A stretch of DNA of 33,947 bases from Hyphomicrobiales bacterium (GTDB lineage Bacteria; Pseudomonadota; Alphaproteobacteria; Rhizobiales; Rhizobiaceae), in contig UCKS01000035.1 in NCBI GenBank assembly GCA_900473045.1, forward strand, positions 1 to 33,947, written 5' to 3'. The notes beneath the pieces were generated by a model. It had not been told where the DNA came from, ran no database searches, and saw only the letters and a program-made list of their open reading frames with translations. Position 1 is the first letter of the stretch. Every line of letters starts with the position of its first letter. Of this stretch, positions 15,907-24,919 are shown one piece after another. The position numbers were made by a program, and so were the translations under genes.

Positions 15907-16920
15907 ATGAAAGCTGTTGGATACCAGAAGTCGCGATCGATCGAAGAGGCGGATTCTCTCGTGGACTTCGAAATTGCGAAGCCCGAACCAAGCGGTCGCG
16001 ACATCAGGGTTGCGGTGAAGGCCATCTCCGTTAATCCGGTCGACTACAAGGTTCGGAAACGTGCCGAACCGCCTGCAGGCGAGTACAAAATTCTCGGCTT
16101 CGATGCTGCGGGCGTAGTCGACGCTGTTGGCCCTGAAGTCACGCAGTTCAAGCCAGGCGATGAGGTCTTCTACGCAGGTTCGAACCAGCGCCAAGGCACT
16201 AACTCGGAGTTTCACCTGGTCGACGAACGCATCGTAGGCAAAAAGCCAGGTTCGTTATCGTTTGCGCAGGCGGCCGCGCTTCCACTGACGGCGATCACCG
16301 CCTGGGAGTTGCTGTTTGACAGACTTGGTGCCAAACCAGACGGAAGTGAAGACCCTCGTACCTTGCTTATCATCGGCGGTGCGGGCGGTGTCGGCTCCAT
16401 CCTTATTCAGCTTGCACGCAAGCTGACCGGTCTGACGGTGGTCGCGACAGCGACAAGACCCGAGTCAAAGAAGTGGTGCAGTGATCTGGGCGCCCATGCG
16501 GTCGTCGATCACTCCAGGCCGATGAAGGGCCAAATCGAGGCTCTCAACCTGAACCCGGTTGGCCTTGTCGCCAGCCTTACGTTCACTCACGAACACTACA
16601 TGGACGTCGCCGATTTCATCGCACCGCAAGGCAAATTCGGCCTTATCGATGATCCGACCGAATTCAATGTGGCAGTTTTTAAAAGCAAGACCGTCTCAAT
16701 CCACTGGGAACTGATGTTCACCCGCTCCACTTTCAAGACTGCGGACATGGATGCACAGGGTAAATTGCTAAACCAAGTATCTGCCCTCATCGACAAGGGC
16801 GTATTGCGGACGACGCTGGACCAGACGCTTGGTACGATAAATGCAGCCAATCTGAAGCGTGCGCACGAGTTGCTGGAGAGCGGCAAGTCGCGAGGAAAGA
16901 TTGTTCTTGAAGGATGGTGA
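15907..16920 (+). CDS. Zinc-type alcohol dehydrogenase-like (quinone reductase family) oxidoreductase
   Basis: A 337-residue MDR-superfamily protein closest in appearance to the zinc-binding alcohol dehydrogenase family subgroup that begins MKAVGY. Typical blocks are the N-terminal GroES-like domain with VNPVDYKVR and GFDAAGVVDAVG, then PGDEVFYAG, TNSEFHLVDE, LPLTAITAWELLFDRL, and the nucleotide site GGAGGVGSILIQLA. The Cys and His ligands for the structural and catalytic zinc of true alcohol dehydrogenases are not evident, so it probably works like a quinone or enone reductase with NADPH. The start at 15907 (MKAVGY) has GGAG six bases upstream; an ATG four codons earlier lacks a signal. Fourth gene of the operon. 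It could reduce a quinone or unsaturated ketone formed by the oxygenases (inference). Confidence 0.9.
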   Translation: MKAVGYQKSRSIEEADSLVDFEIAKPEPSGRDIRVAVKAISVNPVDYKVRKRAEPPAGEYKILGFDAAGVVDAVGPEVTQFKPGDEVFYAGSNQRQGTNSEFHLVDERIVGKKPGSLSFAQAAALPLTAITAWELLFDRLGAKPDGSEDPRTLLIIGGAGGVGSILIQLARKLTGLTVVATATRPESKKWCSDLGAHAVVDHSRPMKGQIEALNLNPVGLVASLTFTHEHYMDVADFIAPQGKFGLIDDPTEFNVAVFKSKTVSIHWELMFTRSTFKTADMDAQGKLLNQVSALIDKGVLRTTLDQTLGTINAANLKRAHELLESGKSRGKIVLEGW

Positions 16921-17028
16921 GCCATCCAAGGTTTGATTGACCCAACATAAGCCGCTGCCGTTGATCTCGCGCCGATGATGTGTGTGCGGGATCAACGAAG
17001 CGCTTAGAACATTCAAAGGACCCCATCA

Positions 17029-17667
17029 ATGACCGTAACCATCGCCTTATCATACGTGCCGAAGCCGCCTGCACATCTAATAGAGGGCTTTCGTGGAGCG
17101 CCTACGTCCGTTATCTCGGATAATCTTGGACGTTTGCCCGGCTCGGTGGGGCTCCGAGCATTTCATCGGGGTGGGCACATGGTTGGGACTGCGGTCACCG
17201 TTAAAACTCGCCCAGGCGACAATCTGGCCATCTTGCGGGCATTGGAATTGGTTGGCCCGGGTGACGTGATTGTCGTCGACGGAGGGGGCGATGAAAGCCG
17301 CGCCCTGATAGGTGAAATTATGAAAACAATCGCGGAGTCACGAAAAGCGGAGGGTTTCGTAATCGACGGCGCAATCCGCGACGTTGCGGCTTTCGCGGGT
17401 TCCGATTTCCCATGCTTTGCTCGTGCCGTTACACACCGGGGGCCCTATAAAAGTGGCCCAGGCGAGATCAATGTGCCCGTTTCGGTGGGGGGGTGCGTCA
17501 TTTCTCCAGGCGACTTCGTCGTCGGCGATGAAGACGGTGTGGTATCGTTTCCTGCATCTGTCGCAGAGACTTTGTTGGAAGCGGTGATGGCCCAGCTTAT
17601 GCGTGAAGAGCAGATGATTAAATCTATCCGGGAAGGCACCTATCAGGGAGCTTATGGCAAACCCTAA
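17029..17667 (+). CDS. RraA-like / HMG-CHA aldolase family protein
   Basis: A 212-residue RraA-family protein. Members include RNase E regulators and class II pyruvate aldolases that cleave 4-hydroxy-4-methyl-2-oxoglutarate or 4-carboxy-4-hydroxy-2-oxoadipate. Visible motifs are SDNLGR (about 30-35), the GDVIVVDGGGD and IGEIM blocks (78-98), and DGAIRD with Arg117-Asp118, the substrate and metal-binding pair of the aldolases. In the aldolases I know, an acidic residue follows shortly after RD, but here the sequence continues VAAF, so activity is not assured. AAAGGA precedes ATG by eight bases. In an oxygenase operon an aldolase releasing pyruvate is more likely than an RNase E inhibitor. No ring-cleavage dioxygenase of a gallate or protocatechuate pathway is present nearby. 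Confidence 0.87.
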   Translation: MTVTIALSYVPKPPAHLIEGFRGAPTSVISDNLGRLPGSVGLRAFHRGGHMVGTAVTVKTRPGDNLAILRALELVGPGDVIVVDGGGDESRALIGEIMKTIAESRKAEGFVIDGAIRDVAAFAGSDFPCFARAVTHRGPYKSGPGEINVPVSVGGCVISPGDFVVGDEDGVVSFPASVAETLLEAVMAQLMREEQMIKSIREGTYQGAYGKP

Positions 17668-17720
17668 AGTGCCGTCGAACTCGGCCTAATCGTTTCTTTC
17701 AAAGACTATGGAGTTACATT

Positions 17721-18020
17721 ATGACGACGCCTGCGGTAGCAATCTTTCTCGCCAAACCTGGTGCTGAGGAAAAGCTTGAAGCTCTGTTTCGTTCAGTGAT
17801 CGCGACCACTCTCAAGGAAGAGGGTTGTATCAGCTATCAGCTCAACCGTGATCTTGATCAGCCACGCCGTTTTGTTTGGACAGAAGAATGGGCAAGCCGC
17901 GCGCTTTTGGACAAGCATGCTGCCGCCCCCCATATTCAGGCAATACTTTCGGAAATTCCTGAACTTGTCGAGAGCGCTGAGGTTATCCCACTTCGCAAAA
18001 TCGACGGGGGCGTCGTTTAA
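17721..18020 (+). CDS. ABM-domain (putative quinol monooxygenase) protein
   Basis: A 99-residue single-domain antibiotic biosynthesis monooxygenase (ABM) protein, similar in size to YgiN. Typical features are the opening AIFLAKPGAEEKLEALF, the central EEGCISYQLNRD, FVWTEEWAS...LDKH, and PHIQ before the last strand. Such proteins are dimeric ferredoxin-like barrels that oxidise quinols or related phenols without cofactor, or simply bind such compounds. GGAG lies seven bases before the ATG. Last gene of the plus-strand operon, 53 bases after the RraA-like gene, and convergent with the carbonic anhydrase gene. It could convert a hydroquinone-like product made by the oxygenases (inference). Confidence 0.9.
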   Translation: MTTPAVAIFLAKPGAEEKLEALFRSVIATTLKEEGCISYQLNRDLDQPRRFVWTEEWASRALLDKHAAAPHIQAILSEIPELVESAEVIPLRKIDGGVV

Positions 18021-18286
18021 CGACAACCATCCTTTCTACACTTCGGAGCTGTGGACGGGTCGGATGACTGCCCACGTCCGTTTACCCGTCTCGGCGTCCG
18101 CTCAGATCGTCGGCCAATCTCAGTCATTTAGGTACTTGGCTTGCTACGCATTAATGCGAGGGCACCGGTCGATTCTTGCCGCCAAAGGCCGACGCCGGTC
18201 GGGTTGGAGCGGTAGGCCGGCGGGTTCGAACGTGATCAACATGCTTGTGGCCCCGCTCGAGATGCTAACGTTGATGCGGTTACCCC

Positions 18287-18886
18287 TCAATCTGCGATCT
18301 GTCTGACGGTGCAGCAAAGGTCTGATAGTAAGCCGTCTTTTAGTCCGTACACCCACCCGTGGATGGCTACCTCCTTACCGGCAGCCCATGCGGCCTGCAT
18401 GGTTGGCGTCCTAGCGAGGCGTTGCACTTGCGAGATGATCGATGCCTCGCAAAGTTTATCCAATTCGCCATCGGTCCAAGACCCGCATTCCAGGCACCTG
18501 AACTGCTGATCGGCGACTTCGCGGATTGGTTCAAGCCAGTGGTCGATAAGCCCAAGGCGTTGTCCGCCAACTGAGGCTCGCACTCCTCCACAACCGTAGT
18601 GTCCGCAAACAATGATATGCTTGACGTTCAGTTGATTGACCGCGTACTCCACCACAGAGAGCATGTTGAGATCTGTCGGGTGGACGAGGTTGGCAACGTT
18701 CCGGTGAACAAAGACTTCTCCCGGCTCAAGGCCGGTGATGACATTGGCCGGCACGCGGCTATCAGAACAGCCGATCCAAAGATATTCGGGCTGTTGGAGC
18801 CTCGACAAATTTTCAAAGTAGTCCGAGTTTTCAGCTCTTCGCTGCTCAGACCAAGTCTGATTTCTGCTTAGCAGATCTTTGATCAT
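18287..18886 (-). CDS. Beta-class carbonic anhydrase
   Basis: A 199-residue beta-carbonic anhydrase interconverting CO2 and bicarbonate in the cytosol. The zinc ligands and dyad are intact: Cys40, Asp42 and Arg44 in CSDSR, His96 and Cys99 in HYGCGG. HRNVANLV and the C-terminal VHGW-like block (IHGWVYGLKDG) also match. I use the ATG at 18886 (MIKDLL), where the family normally begins, although no good ribosome binding site precedes it; an ATG at 18937 adds 17 residues, and GGAAGGAG lies between the two. It lies downstream of lpd on the same strand after a 124-base gap. A link with decarboxylating pyruvate dehydrogenase, which produces CO2, is plausible but not shown. Confidence 0.93.
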   Translation of the reverse strand: MIKDLLSRNQTWSEQRRAENSDYFENLSRLQQPEYLWIGCSDSRVPANVITGLEPGEVFVHRNVANLVHPTDLNMLSVVEYAVNQLNVKHIIVCGHYGCGGVRASVGGQRLGLIDHWLEPIREVADQQFRCLECGSWTDGELDKLCEASIISQVQRLARTPTMQAAWAAGKEVAIHGWVYGLKDGLLSDLCCTVRQIAD

Positions 18887-19010
18887 TTTGCTGATTGCGC
18901 AGCCAAGAAGGCCCGCTCCTTCCAATTTGCAGAACATTTAGGCCGAGCAAGAGCCCGATCGAGTCCATACTGAGATCTCGACCGGCCTTGGACAAGAAAT
19001 CAACGAACAA

Positions 19011-20738
19011 TTATCGTCGCGGTGGAGGCAAATCCGTGCAGGTACCTTCTGCAACTTCCGCAGCCATTCCGATCGTCTCGCCTAGCGTGGGATGCGGATG
19101 AATCGTTTTGCCAATATCAACAGCATCCGCACCGAGCTCAATGGCCAGGCAAACCTCTCCTATCATATCACCTGCATTAGGCCCGATGATTGCTCCGCCG
19201 ATAATCCGCCCCGTATCTTTCGAGAATAGGAGTTTTGTGAGGCCATAATCTGCACCATTGGCGATCGCCCTACCTGACGCGGCCCAAGGAAAACGCGACA
19301 CCTTTACTTCGATCCCGTTCGCTTTCGCCGCATCTTCCGTAACCCCCACCCATGCGATCTCCGGATCCAGGTATGCGACCGAGGGGATGACCATCGGCTC
19401 AAAGGCGGCTTTGTGGCCAGCCGCAACTTCGGCGGCAACATGGCCTTCGTGAACAGCCTTATGGGCCAGCATTGGCTGTCCTACAACATCGCCGATTGCA
19501 TAGATGTGAGGGATGTTCGTCCGCATCTGGCGGTCAACGGTGATAAAGCCACGCTCGCCGTGCAAACCTGCCGCCGGCAAATTGAGACTGTCGCCATTTG
19601 GCCGACGCCCGGCCGCCTGAAGGATGAGATCATAAACACCTTTGTCATGACCACCACCAAAGCTTGCCGTCAGTCCCTCTTCGGACGCGTTCACAGCCTC
19701 TAGTTTTGTGGATACCATTATGCGATCGAACCGATGGCCATTGCGCTTCTGCCAGATCGATACGAGATCGCGATCCACCCCGGCAAGGATGCCGTCTAGT
19801 TGTTCTACAACATCAACGCGGGTACCTAACGCACTGTACACAGTCGCCATTTCGAGACCAATGATACCGCCGCCTATGACGAGCATACGGTTTGGGAGCG
19901 TCTTGAGCGCCAACGCTCCGGTCGAGTTGACGATGCGCGGGTCATTGGGGAGGAAGGGAAGCGCCACAGGGGAGGATCCGACCGCTACAATGCAGGATTT
20001 GAAATCCACACGTCGTTCATTGTGATCGGCTGACACAGTCAGGTGGTTGCTTCCAGCGAATTGCGCGACGCCGGTGATACGTTCGACCTTTCGCAGCTTT
20101 GCCATCTGAGCCAACCCATCGGTTAGCTTGCGTATCGTTGCCTCCTTGAACTCGCGTATTTTCGCAAGATCTACGACAGGAGCGGCGAAGGTTATGCCAT
20201 GTGCGCCGAGGCGCTCCGCCTCTTCTTTAATTGCCGCGACGTGGAGAAGCGCTTTCGAAGGTATACATCCAACATTAAGACAGACACCGCCTAATGTCTC
20301 GTAGCGCTCGACCAACGCGACCTTTAGACCAAGGTCGGCGGCACGAAAAGCGGCGGAATATCCGCCCGGACCGCCGCCAATGACGACGAGATCGAAAGCA
20401 CCGTCGGCCGCCATGACGCTGCGGCTTGTGGTTTGAACGAGCGTTTCAGTCGGAACTAGCGCCTGAATTACGGCCTGCGCCGTCTCAACCTGCGAGGAGT
20501 CTGCAAGCTCAAGTGTGGCAAGCAGTGAACCCTTGCCAACCTTGTCTCCAACCGCAACCTTTACGGCTGCAATCCTTCCGACTGAAGGAGACGGAATGTC
20601 CATTGTAGCTTTGTCGGTCTCAACGGACACGATAGGCTGATCAACAGCCACACTATCGCCTTCCTTGACGAAAACTTCAGCAATTAACACATCTTTGAAG
20701 TCACCGAGATCGGGAACGAAAATTTCGACGTTTGTCAT
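19011..20738 (-). CDS. lpdA: Dihydrolipoyl dehydrogenase with N-terminal lipoyl domain (E3)
   Basis: A 575-residue E3 component carrying its own lipoyl domain. Residues 1-80 form the biotinyl/lipoyl domain with Lys43 in ETDKAT. A 30-residue linker leads to the FAD motif GGGPGGYSAA (121-130), the redox disulfide Cys153/Cys158 in GGVCLNVGCIPSK, an NAD site GGGIIGLE, and the C-terminal active-site HPHPTLGE. It reoxidises dihydrolipoamide of the pyruvate dehydrogenase complex. The ATG at 20738 (MTNVEIFVPDLGDF) is where the lipoyl domain starts; the frame extends upstream into aceF, but that part is not protein-like. Third gene of the aceE-aceF-lpd operon; its start lies 38 bases after the aceF stop. 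This lipoyl-E3 form is common with AceE-type complexes. Confidence 0.95.
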   Translation of the reverse strand: MTNVEIFVPDLGDFKDVLIAEVFVKEGDSVAVDQPIVSVETDKATMDIPSPSVGRIAAVKVAVGDKVGKGSLLATLELADSSQVETAQAVIQALVPTETLVQTTSRSVMAADGAFDLVVIGGGPGGYSAAFRAADLGLKVALVERYETLGGVCLNVGCIPSKALLHVAAIKEEAERLGAHGITFAAPVVDLAKIREFKEATIRKLTDGLAQMAKLRKVERITGVAQFAGSNHLTVSADHNERRVDFKSCIVAVGSSPVALPFLPNDPRIVNSTGALALKTLPNRMLVIGGGIIGLEMATVYSALGTRVDVVEQLDGILAGVDRDLVSIWQKRNGHRFDRIMVSTKLEAVNASEEGLTASFGGGHDKGVYDLILQAAGRRPNGDSLNLPAAGLHGERGFITVDRQMRTNIPHIYAIGDVVGQPMLAHKAVHEGHVAAEVAAGHKAAFEPMVIPSVAYLDPEIAWVGVTEDAAKANGIEVKVSRFPWAASGRAIANGADYGLTKLLFSKDTGRIIGGAIIGPNAGDMIGEVCLAIELGADAVDIGKTIHPHPTLGETIGMAAEVAEGTCTDLPPPRR

Positions 20739-20775
20739 AGGGGCTCTTTCGCAATATTTGATGCGGGACGCGCGA

Positions 20776-22086
20776 TCACAAAATGGCGCGGCGGAAATCG
20801 CCAAGTAAGGTCGCCAGATGTGCAAGGAACCGAGCCGCAGCGACGCCATCCACTACTCTATGATCCCATGACAAACTGACCGGCATGATCAGCCTCGGCT
20901 GAAATGCTTTTCCGTCCCAGATCGGCTGCATCTGCGAACGGGCTGCTCCCAGGATTGCAACTTCCGGAGCATTGATAATCGGCGTGAAGCCAGTGCCGCC
21001 GATCCCGCCCAGCGACGAAACCGAGAAACAGCCACCCTCCATGTCCGCCGGCACGAGTTTTCCTTGGCGAGCTTTCTCGGAAAGCGCACCCATCTCGTTC
21101 GCAATCTCGAACAAGCCCTTGCGGTCGCAATCGCGGATTACCGGCACCATCAGGCCCTTCGGAGTGTCTACCGCAAAGCCGACATGCACGTATTTCTTCT
21201 GAATCACCGTGTCCCCATCAAGCGAGGTGTTGAAGCGCGGGTAGGCGGCGAGGGAAAGCGCCGATGCCTTGATGAGGAAGGCGACCATGGTAAGCTTTAC
21301 AGGCGGCTGACGCTTTTCCGCATTTAGTGCCACGCGGAACGCTTCTAGGTCTGTCACATCCGCGTTGTCGAAATTGGTGACATGGGGAATATTCAACCAA
21401 TTCCGGTGTAGATTAGAACCAGAGATTTGTTGAATTCGTGACAACGGCACCCGGTCGATTTCACCGTATTTCGCAAAATCGAATGTCGGCATGGCTGGGA
21501 TACCAGAGGCGCCTGCCGCTCGCGACGAGGACGCTGAAGTTTCACCACCTGAAAGGCGTGCCTTCACGAAGTTCTGTACATCCTCGCGTAGAATACGGCC
21601 GTTTGGCCCTGTTGCGGCTACACCTGAGAGGTCCACACCCAATTCGCGAGCGAATGCGCGGACGGAGGGCGTCGCATGCTTCGAGGTGGCTCCAGATGCT
21701 GCCAGAGCAGCTGGCTTCAGTGGCGTTGCGGGAGCATCACTTTTGGTCGGCGCGATAGCCCTCTGTGGCTCGGCAGATATCTGAGCCTGTTTCGGCAAAT
21801 CTGAAGCAGCAGGCGTTGTCGCTGGAGTCGCGCTGGCGTTCCCCTCGCCGGCTTCGATAATGAGAACCGGAACACCTTTAGACACCCTTTTGCCGACTTC
21901 AACCAGCAACTCGATCACCTTGCCAGCCACAGGTGACGGGACTTCGATAGTCGCTTTGTCGGATTCCAACACGATCAGCGGCTGATCTATTTCAACAATA
22001 TCGCCGGGCTTTACCATGACCTCGACCACCGGCACGTCCTTGTAATCGCCGATATCTGGTAGTTCAATCGTCTGCTGAACGCCCAT
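20776..22086 (-). CDS. aceF: Pyruvate dehydrogenase complex dihydrolipoamide acetyltransferase (E2)
   Basis: A 436-residue E2 core enzyme. It has one lipoyl domain (about 5-80) with Lys44 in ESDKAT, an Ala/Pro-rich linker (85-135), a peripheral subunit-binding domain (about 139-172, TPSVRAFARELGVDL...GRILREDV), a second linker, and a catalytic domain ending in SWDHRVVDG with His409 and Asp413. It transfers the acetyl group to CoA. E. coli AceF has three lipoyl domains; this one has one, and the complex gains a further lipoyl domain on the Lpd subunit. The ATG at 22086 has a strong GGGAGG seven bases upstream, so I reject the upstream ATG at 22128. It lies between aceE and lpd on the same strand. 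Confidence 0.95.
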   Translation of the reverse strand: MGVQQTIELPDIGDYKDVPVVEVMVKPGDIVEIDQPLIVLESDKATIEVPSPVAGKVIELLVEVGKRVSKGVPVLIIEAGEGNASATPATTPAASDLPKQAQISAEPQRAIAPTKSDAPATPLKPAALAASGATSKHATPSVRAFARELGVDLSGVAATGPNGRILREDVQNFVKARLSGGETSASSSRAAGASGIPAMPTFDFAKYGEIDRVPLSRIQQISGSNLHRNWLNIPHVTNFDNADVTDLEAFRVALNAEKRQPPVKLTMVAFLIKASALSLAAYPRFNTSLDGDTVIQKKYVHVGFAVDTPKGLMVPVIRDCDRKGLFEIANEMGALSEKARQGKLVPADMEGGCFSVSSLGGIGGTGFTPIINAPEVAILGAARSQMQPIWDGKAFQPRLIMPVSLSWDHRVVDGVAAARFLAHLATLLGDFRRAIL

Positions 22087-22194
22087 AGATGTACCTCCCT
22101 CATAGATCTGTTCAAAGGCAGGTCGCAACGCCGCGACCTACCCAGGTTGTTTTTTGAAATTCAGCCAGTCGCGCAAGCGGAACGCGGCAAAGCT

Positions 22195-24876
22195 TTAACG
22201 CAGCCACGGAGCGGTTTGGTCACTTTTCAAGCCGTATTTTTTGATTGCTTCCGCTACTTTCTTACGGTCGATCTTTCCCTCGGCCGCGAGCGCTGACAAG
22301 GCGGCAACGATAACGTGGTAGCGATCGACTTCAAAAAACGAGCGGAGCGCCTGACGTGTGTCACTACGCCCGAAACCGTCTGTCCCCAGAGCTACAAAGC
22401 GTGCAGACACATAGGAGGCAATGAGCTGGGGGTATGCGCGAACATAGTCTGTCGCAGCGATGATCGGGGCAGGGCCCGCGAGAAGAGATTCAACGCGGCT
22501 TTTGCGAGAGGCTCCATCTGCGTTAAAGATTGCCTCTCGTTCGATCTCCCGCGCGTCGCGCGCGAGCTCGCTGAAGCTGGTGGCGCTGAACACTTCCGCT
22601 TCGACGCCCCATTCCGTCTTGAGTAGCTCAGCGGCCAAAACCACCTCTGGTAGGATCGCGCCGGACCCCATTAGTCTTACAGCAGCGGGGTCTTTCGGAC
22701 CGCTGAGTCGATATAGACCTTTGATGATTCCCTCTTCCACGCCCTCGGGCATAGAGGGTTGCGCGTAGTTTTCGTTCATTGCCGTGATGTAATAGAACTC
22801 GTCTTCACCGTCCTGCATCATACGTCGAGCGCCGTGATCAAGGATCACAGCCATTTCGTAAGCGTAGCCCGGATCATATGCGCGGCAATTGGGAACCATC
22901 GCCGCCATGACGTGGCTGTTGCCGTCCTGATGCTGAAGCCCCTCACCTCCAAGTGTAGTGCGGCCCGCTGTCGCACCGATGAGGAAGCCACGCGCCCTCT
23001 GGTCGGCTGCGGCCCAGATCAGGTCACCAATACGCTGGAAACCGAACATCGAATAGTAGATGTAGAACGGAAGCATTGGCTTTCCGTGCACGCTGTAGGA
23101 GGTGGCGGCGGCCACCCAAGACGAGATAGCTCCGGCTTCAGTGATACCTTCTTCCAGTAGTTGTCCGTCTACCGATTCTTTGTAGTAGAGCATCGAGCCA
23201 GCGTCTTCAGGCTCATAGAGCTGGCCTACCGGTGAATAGATACCAACCTGCCTGAACAAATTATCCATCCCGAAAGTACGGGCTTCGTCCGCGACGATTG
23301 GCACAATGCGATAACCGAAATCTTTGCTTTTAAGGAGATTGCTGAAAAGTCTTACAACTGCGACGGTTGTCGACATTTCCTTGCGATCTGCCTTTACAGC
23401 AAAATCTGCATATGTCGAAAAGGCGGGAACTTCGACTGCCTCTGCATTCTTCTGTCGTTTAGGTAGGTATCCGCCCAGTGCCTCACGGCGCTCCCGCAGG
23501 TACGCCAACTCAGCAGAATCCTCTGCCGGACGGAAAAATTCGAGGTTCTCGACCTGTTCGTTGGTCAGCGGCAAGTTGAACTTATCTCTGAACGCGATCA
23601 GAGCATCAACATCCAGCTTCTTAGCTTGATGCGCGGTCATCCGAGATTCACCTGCACCACCCATACCGTAACCCTTTTTGGTCTTGGCAAGGATCACGGT
23701 TGGACGGCCTTTGGTGGTCTTAGCCGCTTTAAAGGCAGCGTAGAGTTTGCGGAAGTCATGGCCACCGCGTTTCAGCTGATCGATATCTTTATCAGACATA
23801 TGCGCGACGAGCTTGCGCACCTCGGGATCGCCATCAAAGAAATTGGCAAGGTTGTACGCGCCGTCCTTTGCCCCGAGCGTCTGGTACTTACCGTCCACTG
23901 TTTCCGCAAAGCGCTTGAGAAGGCTATGATTCTCATCCCGCGCAAAGATCTGATCCCATTCCGATCCCCAGAGGACCTTGATCACATTCCACCCAGCACC
24001 CTTGAATATGCTCTCAAGCTCTTGGATGATTTGACCGTTCCCACGGACTGGTCCGTCAAGGCGCTGGAGATTGCAGTTGATGATGAAGGTCAGGTTGTCC
24101 AAATTCTCGCGAGCAGCAAGGGACAGAGCTGAGATCGATTCTGGCTCATCCATTTCGCCATCACCAAAGACGCCCCAGACATGTTGGGCGTCCGTGTCGT
24201 GTAGCTTGCGGTCGCGCATATAACGCATGAAACGGGCCTGGTAGATTGCACTGATGGGCCCAATGCCCATTGAGCCCGTCGGGAACTGCCAGAAGTCCGG
24301 CATGAGCCATGGATGCGGATACGAGCAAAGCCCCTCACCGGCGATCTCCTGGCGATAATGCGCAAGATTATTTGCGGTCAGACGCCCTTCCAGGAACGCG
24401 CGTGCGTAGACACCGGGAGCGGAATGTGGCTGAAAGAAAACCAGATCACCGCCGTGGCTCTCGGTTTTTGCTTGAAAGAAATGGTTGAACCCGATCTCAA
24501 AAATCTCGGCCGCCGATGCATAGCTTGCGACGTGACCGCCAAGTTCACCATATGCGCGATTGGCGCGTACGACCATCGCCAAGGCGTTCCAGCGAATTAT
24601 CGAGGTGATACGCTCTTCCATTGCCAGGTCGCCGGGAAAAGGCGGCTGCTTCTCAAGCTCAATCGTGTTTCGGTAAGGCGAATAAGGGAGGCTTTCCTCA
24701 ACGACACCTAGCTGCTTCGCCCTGCGGTCGAGCGCATCCAAAAGAAATCGCGCGCGGCGACCTCCTTCCACCTTATTCACGGCTTCGAGCGACTGCAGCC
24801 AATCGTTGGTTTCAACTGGATCGACGTCGCCTACGTTGGATGAGTTAGCTACCGTTTGACTGGAAATCACGTCCAT
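22195..24876 (-). CDS. aceE: Pyruvate dehydrogenase E1 component, homodimeric type
   Basis: An 893-residue single-chain E1 of the AceE type, close to the usual length of about 890. Landmarks are the N-terminal NDWLQSLE segment, PYSPYRNTI, the thiamine diphosphate motif beginning GDGEMDEPES (238-247) and ending in the NCNLQ region near 268, GRPTVILAKTKKGYG, and the pyrimidine-domain TTLGGEGLQHQDGNSH. It decarboxylates pyruvate and acetylates the E2 lipoyl group. AGGAGG lies eight bases before ATG. First gene of the operon, divergent from an Lrp/AsnC gene 133 bases away, which is the obvious candidate regulator. The heterodimeric PdhAB type is the more usual one in alphaproteobacteria, so this could be a second, accessory complex or a transferred operon (inference). 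Confidence 0.96.
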   Translation of the reverse strand: MDVISSQTVANSSNVGDVDPVETNDWLQSLEAVNKVEGGRRARFLLDALDRRAKQLGVVEESLPYSPYRNTIELEKQPPFPGDLAMEERITSIIRWNALAMVVRANRAYGELGGHVASYASAAEIFEIGFNHFFQAKTESHGGDLVFFQPHSAPGVYARAFLEGRLTANNLAHYRQEIAGEGLCSYPHPWLMPDFWQFPTGSMGIGPISAIYQARFMRYMRDRKLHDTDAQHVWGVFGDGEMDEPESISALSLAARENLDNLTFIINCNLQRLDGPVRGNGQIIQELESIFKGAGWNVIKVLWGSEWDQIFARDENHSLLKRFAETVDGKYQTLGAKDGAYNLANFFDGDPEVRKLVAHMSDKDIDQLKRGGHDFRKLYAAFKAAKTTKGRPTVILAKTKKGYGMGGAGESRMTAHQAKKLDVDALIAFRDKFNLPLTNEQVENLEFFRPAEDSAELAYLRERREALGGYLPKRQKNAEAVEVPAFSTYADFAVKADRKEMSTTVAVVRLFSNLLKSKDFGYRIVPIVADEARTFGMDNLFRQVGIYSPVGQLYEPEDAGSMLYYKESVDGQLLEEGITEAGAISSWVAAATSYSVHGKPMLPFYIYYSMFGFQRIGDLIWAAADQRARGFLIGATAGRTTLGGEGLQHQDGNSHVMAAMVPNCRAYDPGYAYEMAVILDHGARRMMQDGEDEFYYITAMNENYAQPSMPEGVEEGIIKGLYRLSGPKDPAAVRLMGSGAILPEVVLAAELLKTEWGVEAEVFSATSFSELARDAREIEREAIFNADGASRKSRVESLLAGPAPIIAATDYVRAYPQLIASYVSARFVALGTDGFGRSDTRQALRSFFEVDRYHVIVAALSALAAEGKIDRKKVAEAIKKYGLKSDQTAPWLR

Positions 24877-24919
24877 GATTAATTCCTCCTATTTAGAACG
24901 CTTGTACCATAAACGGTTA

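Noticed and set aside
18140..18160. CGCATTAATGCG palindrome between the ABM and carbonic anhydrase genes
   Set aside because: A 12-base palindrome in a convergent intergenic gap with no promoter nearby; most likely chance.
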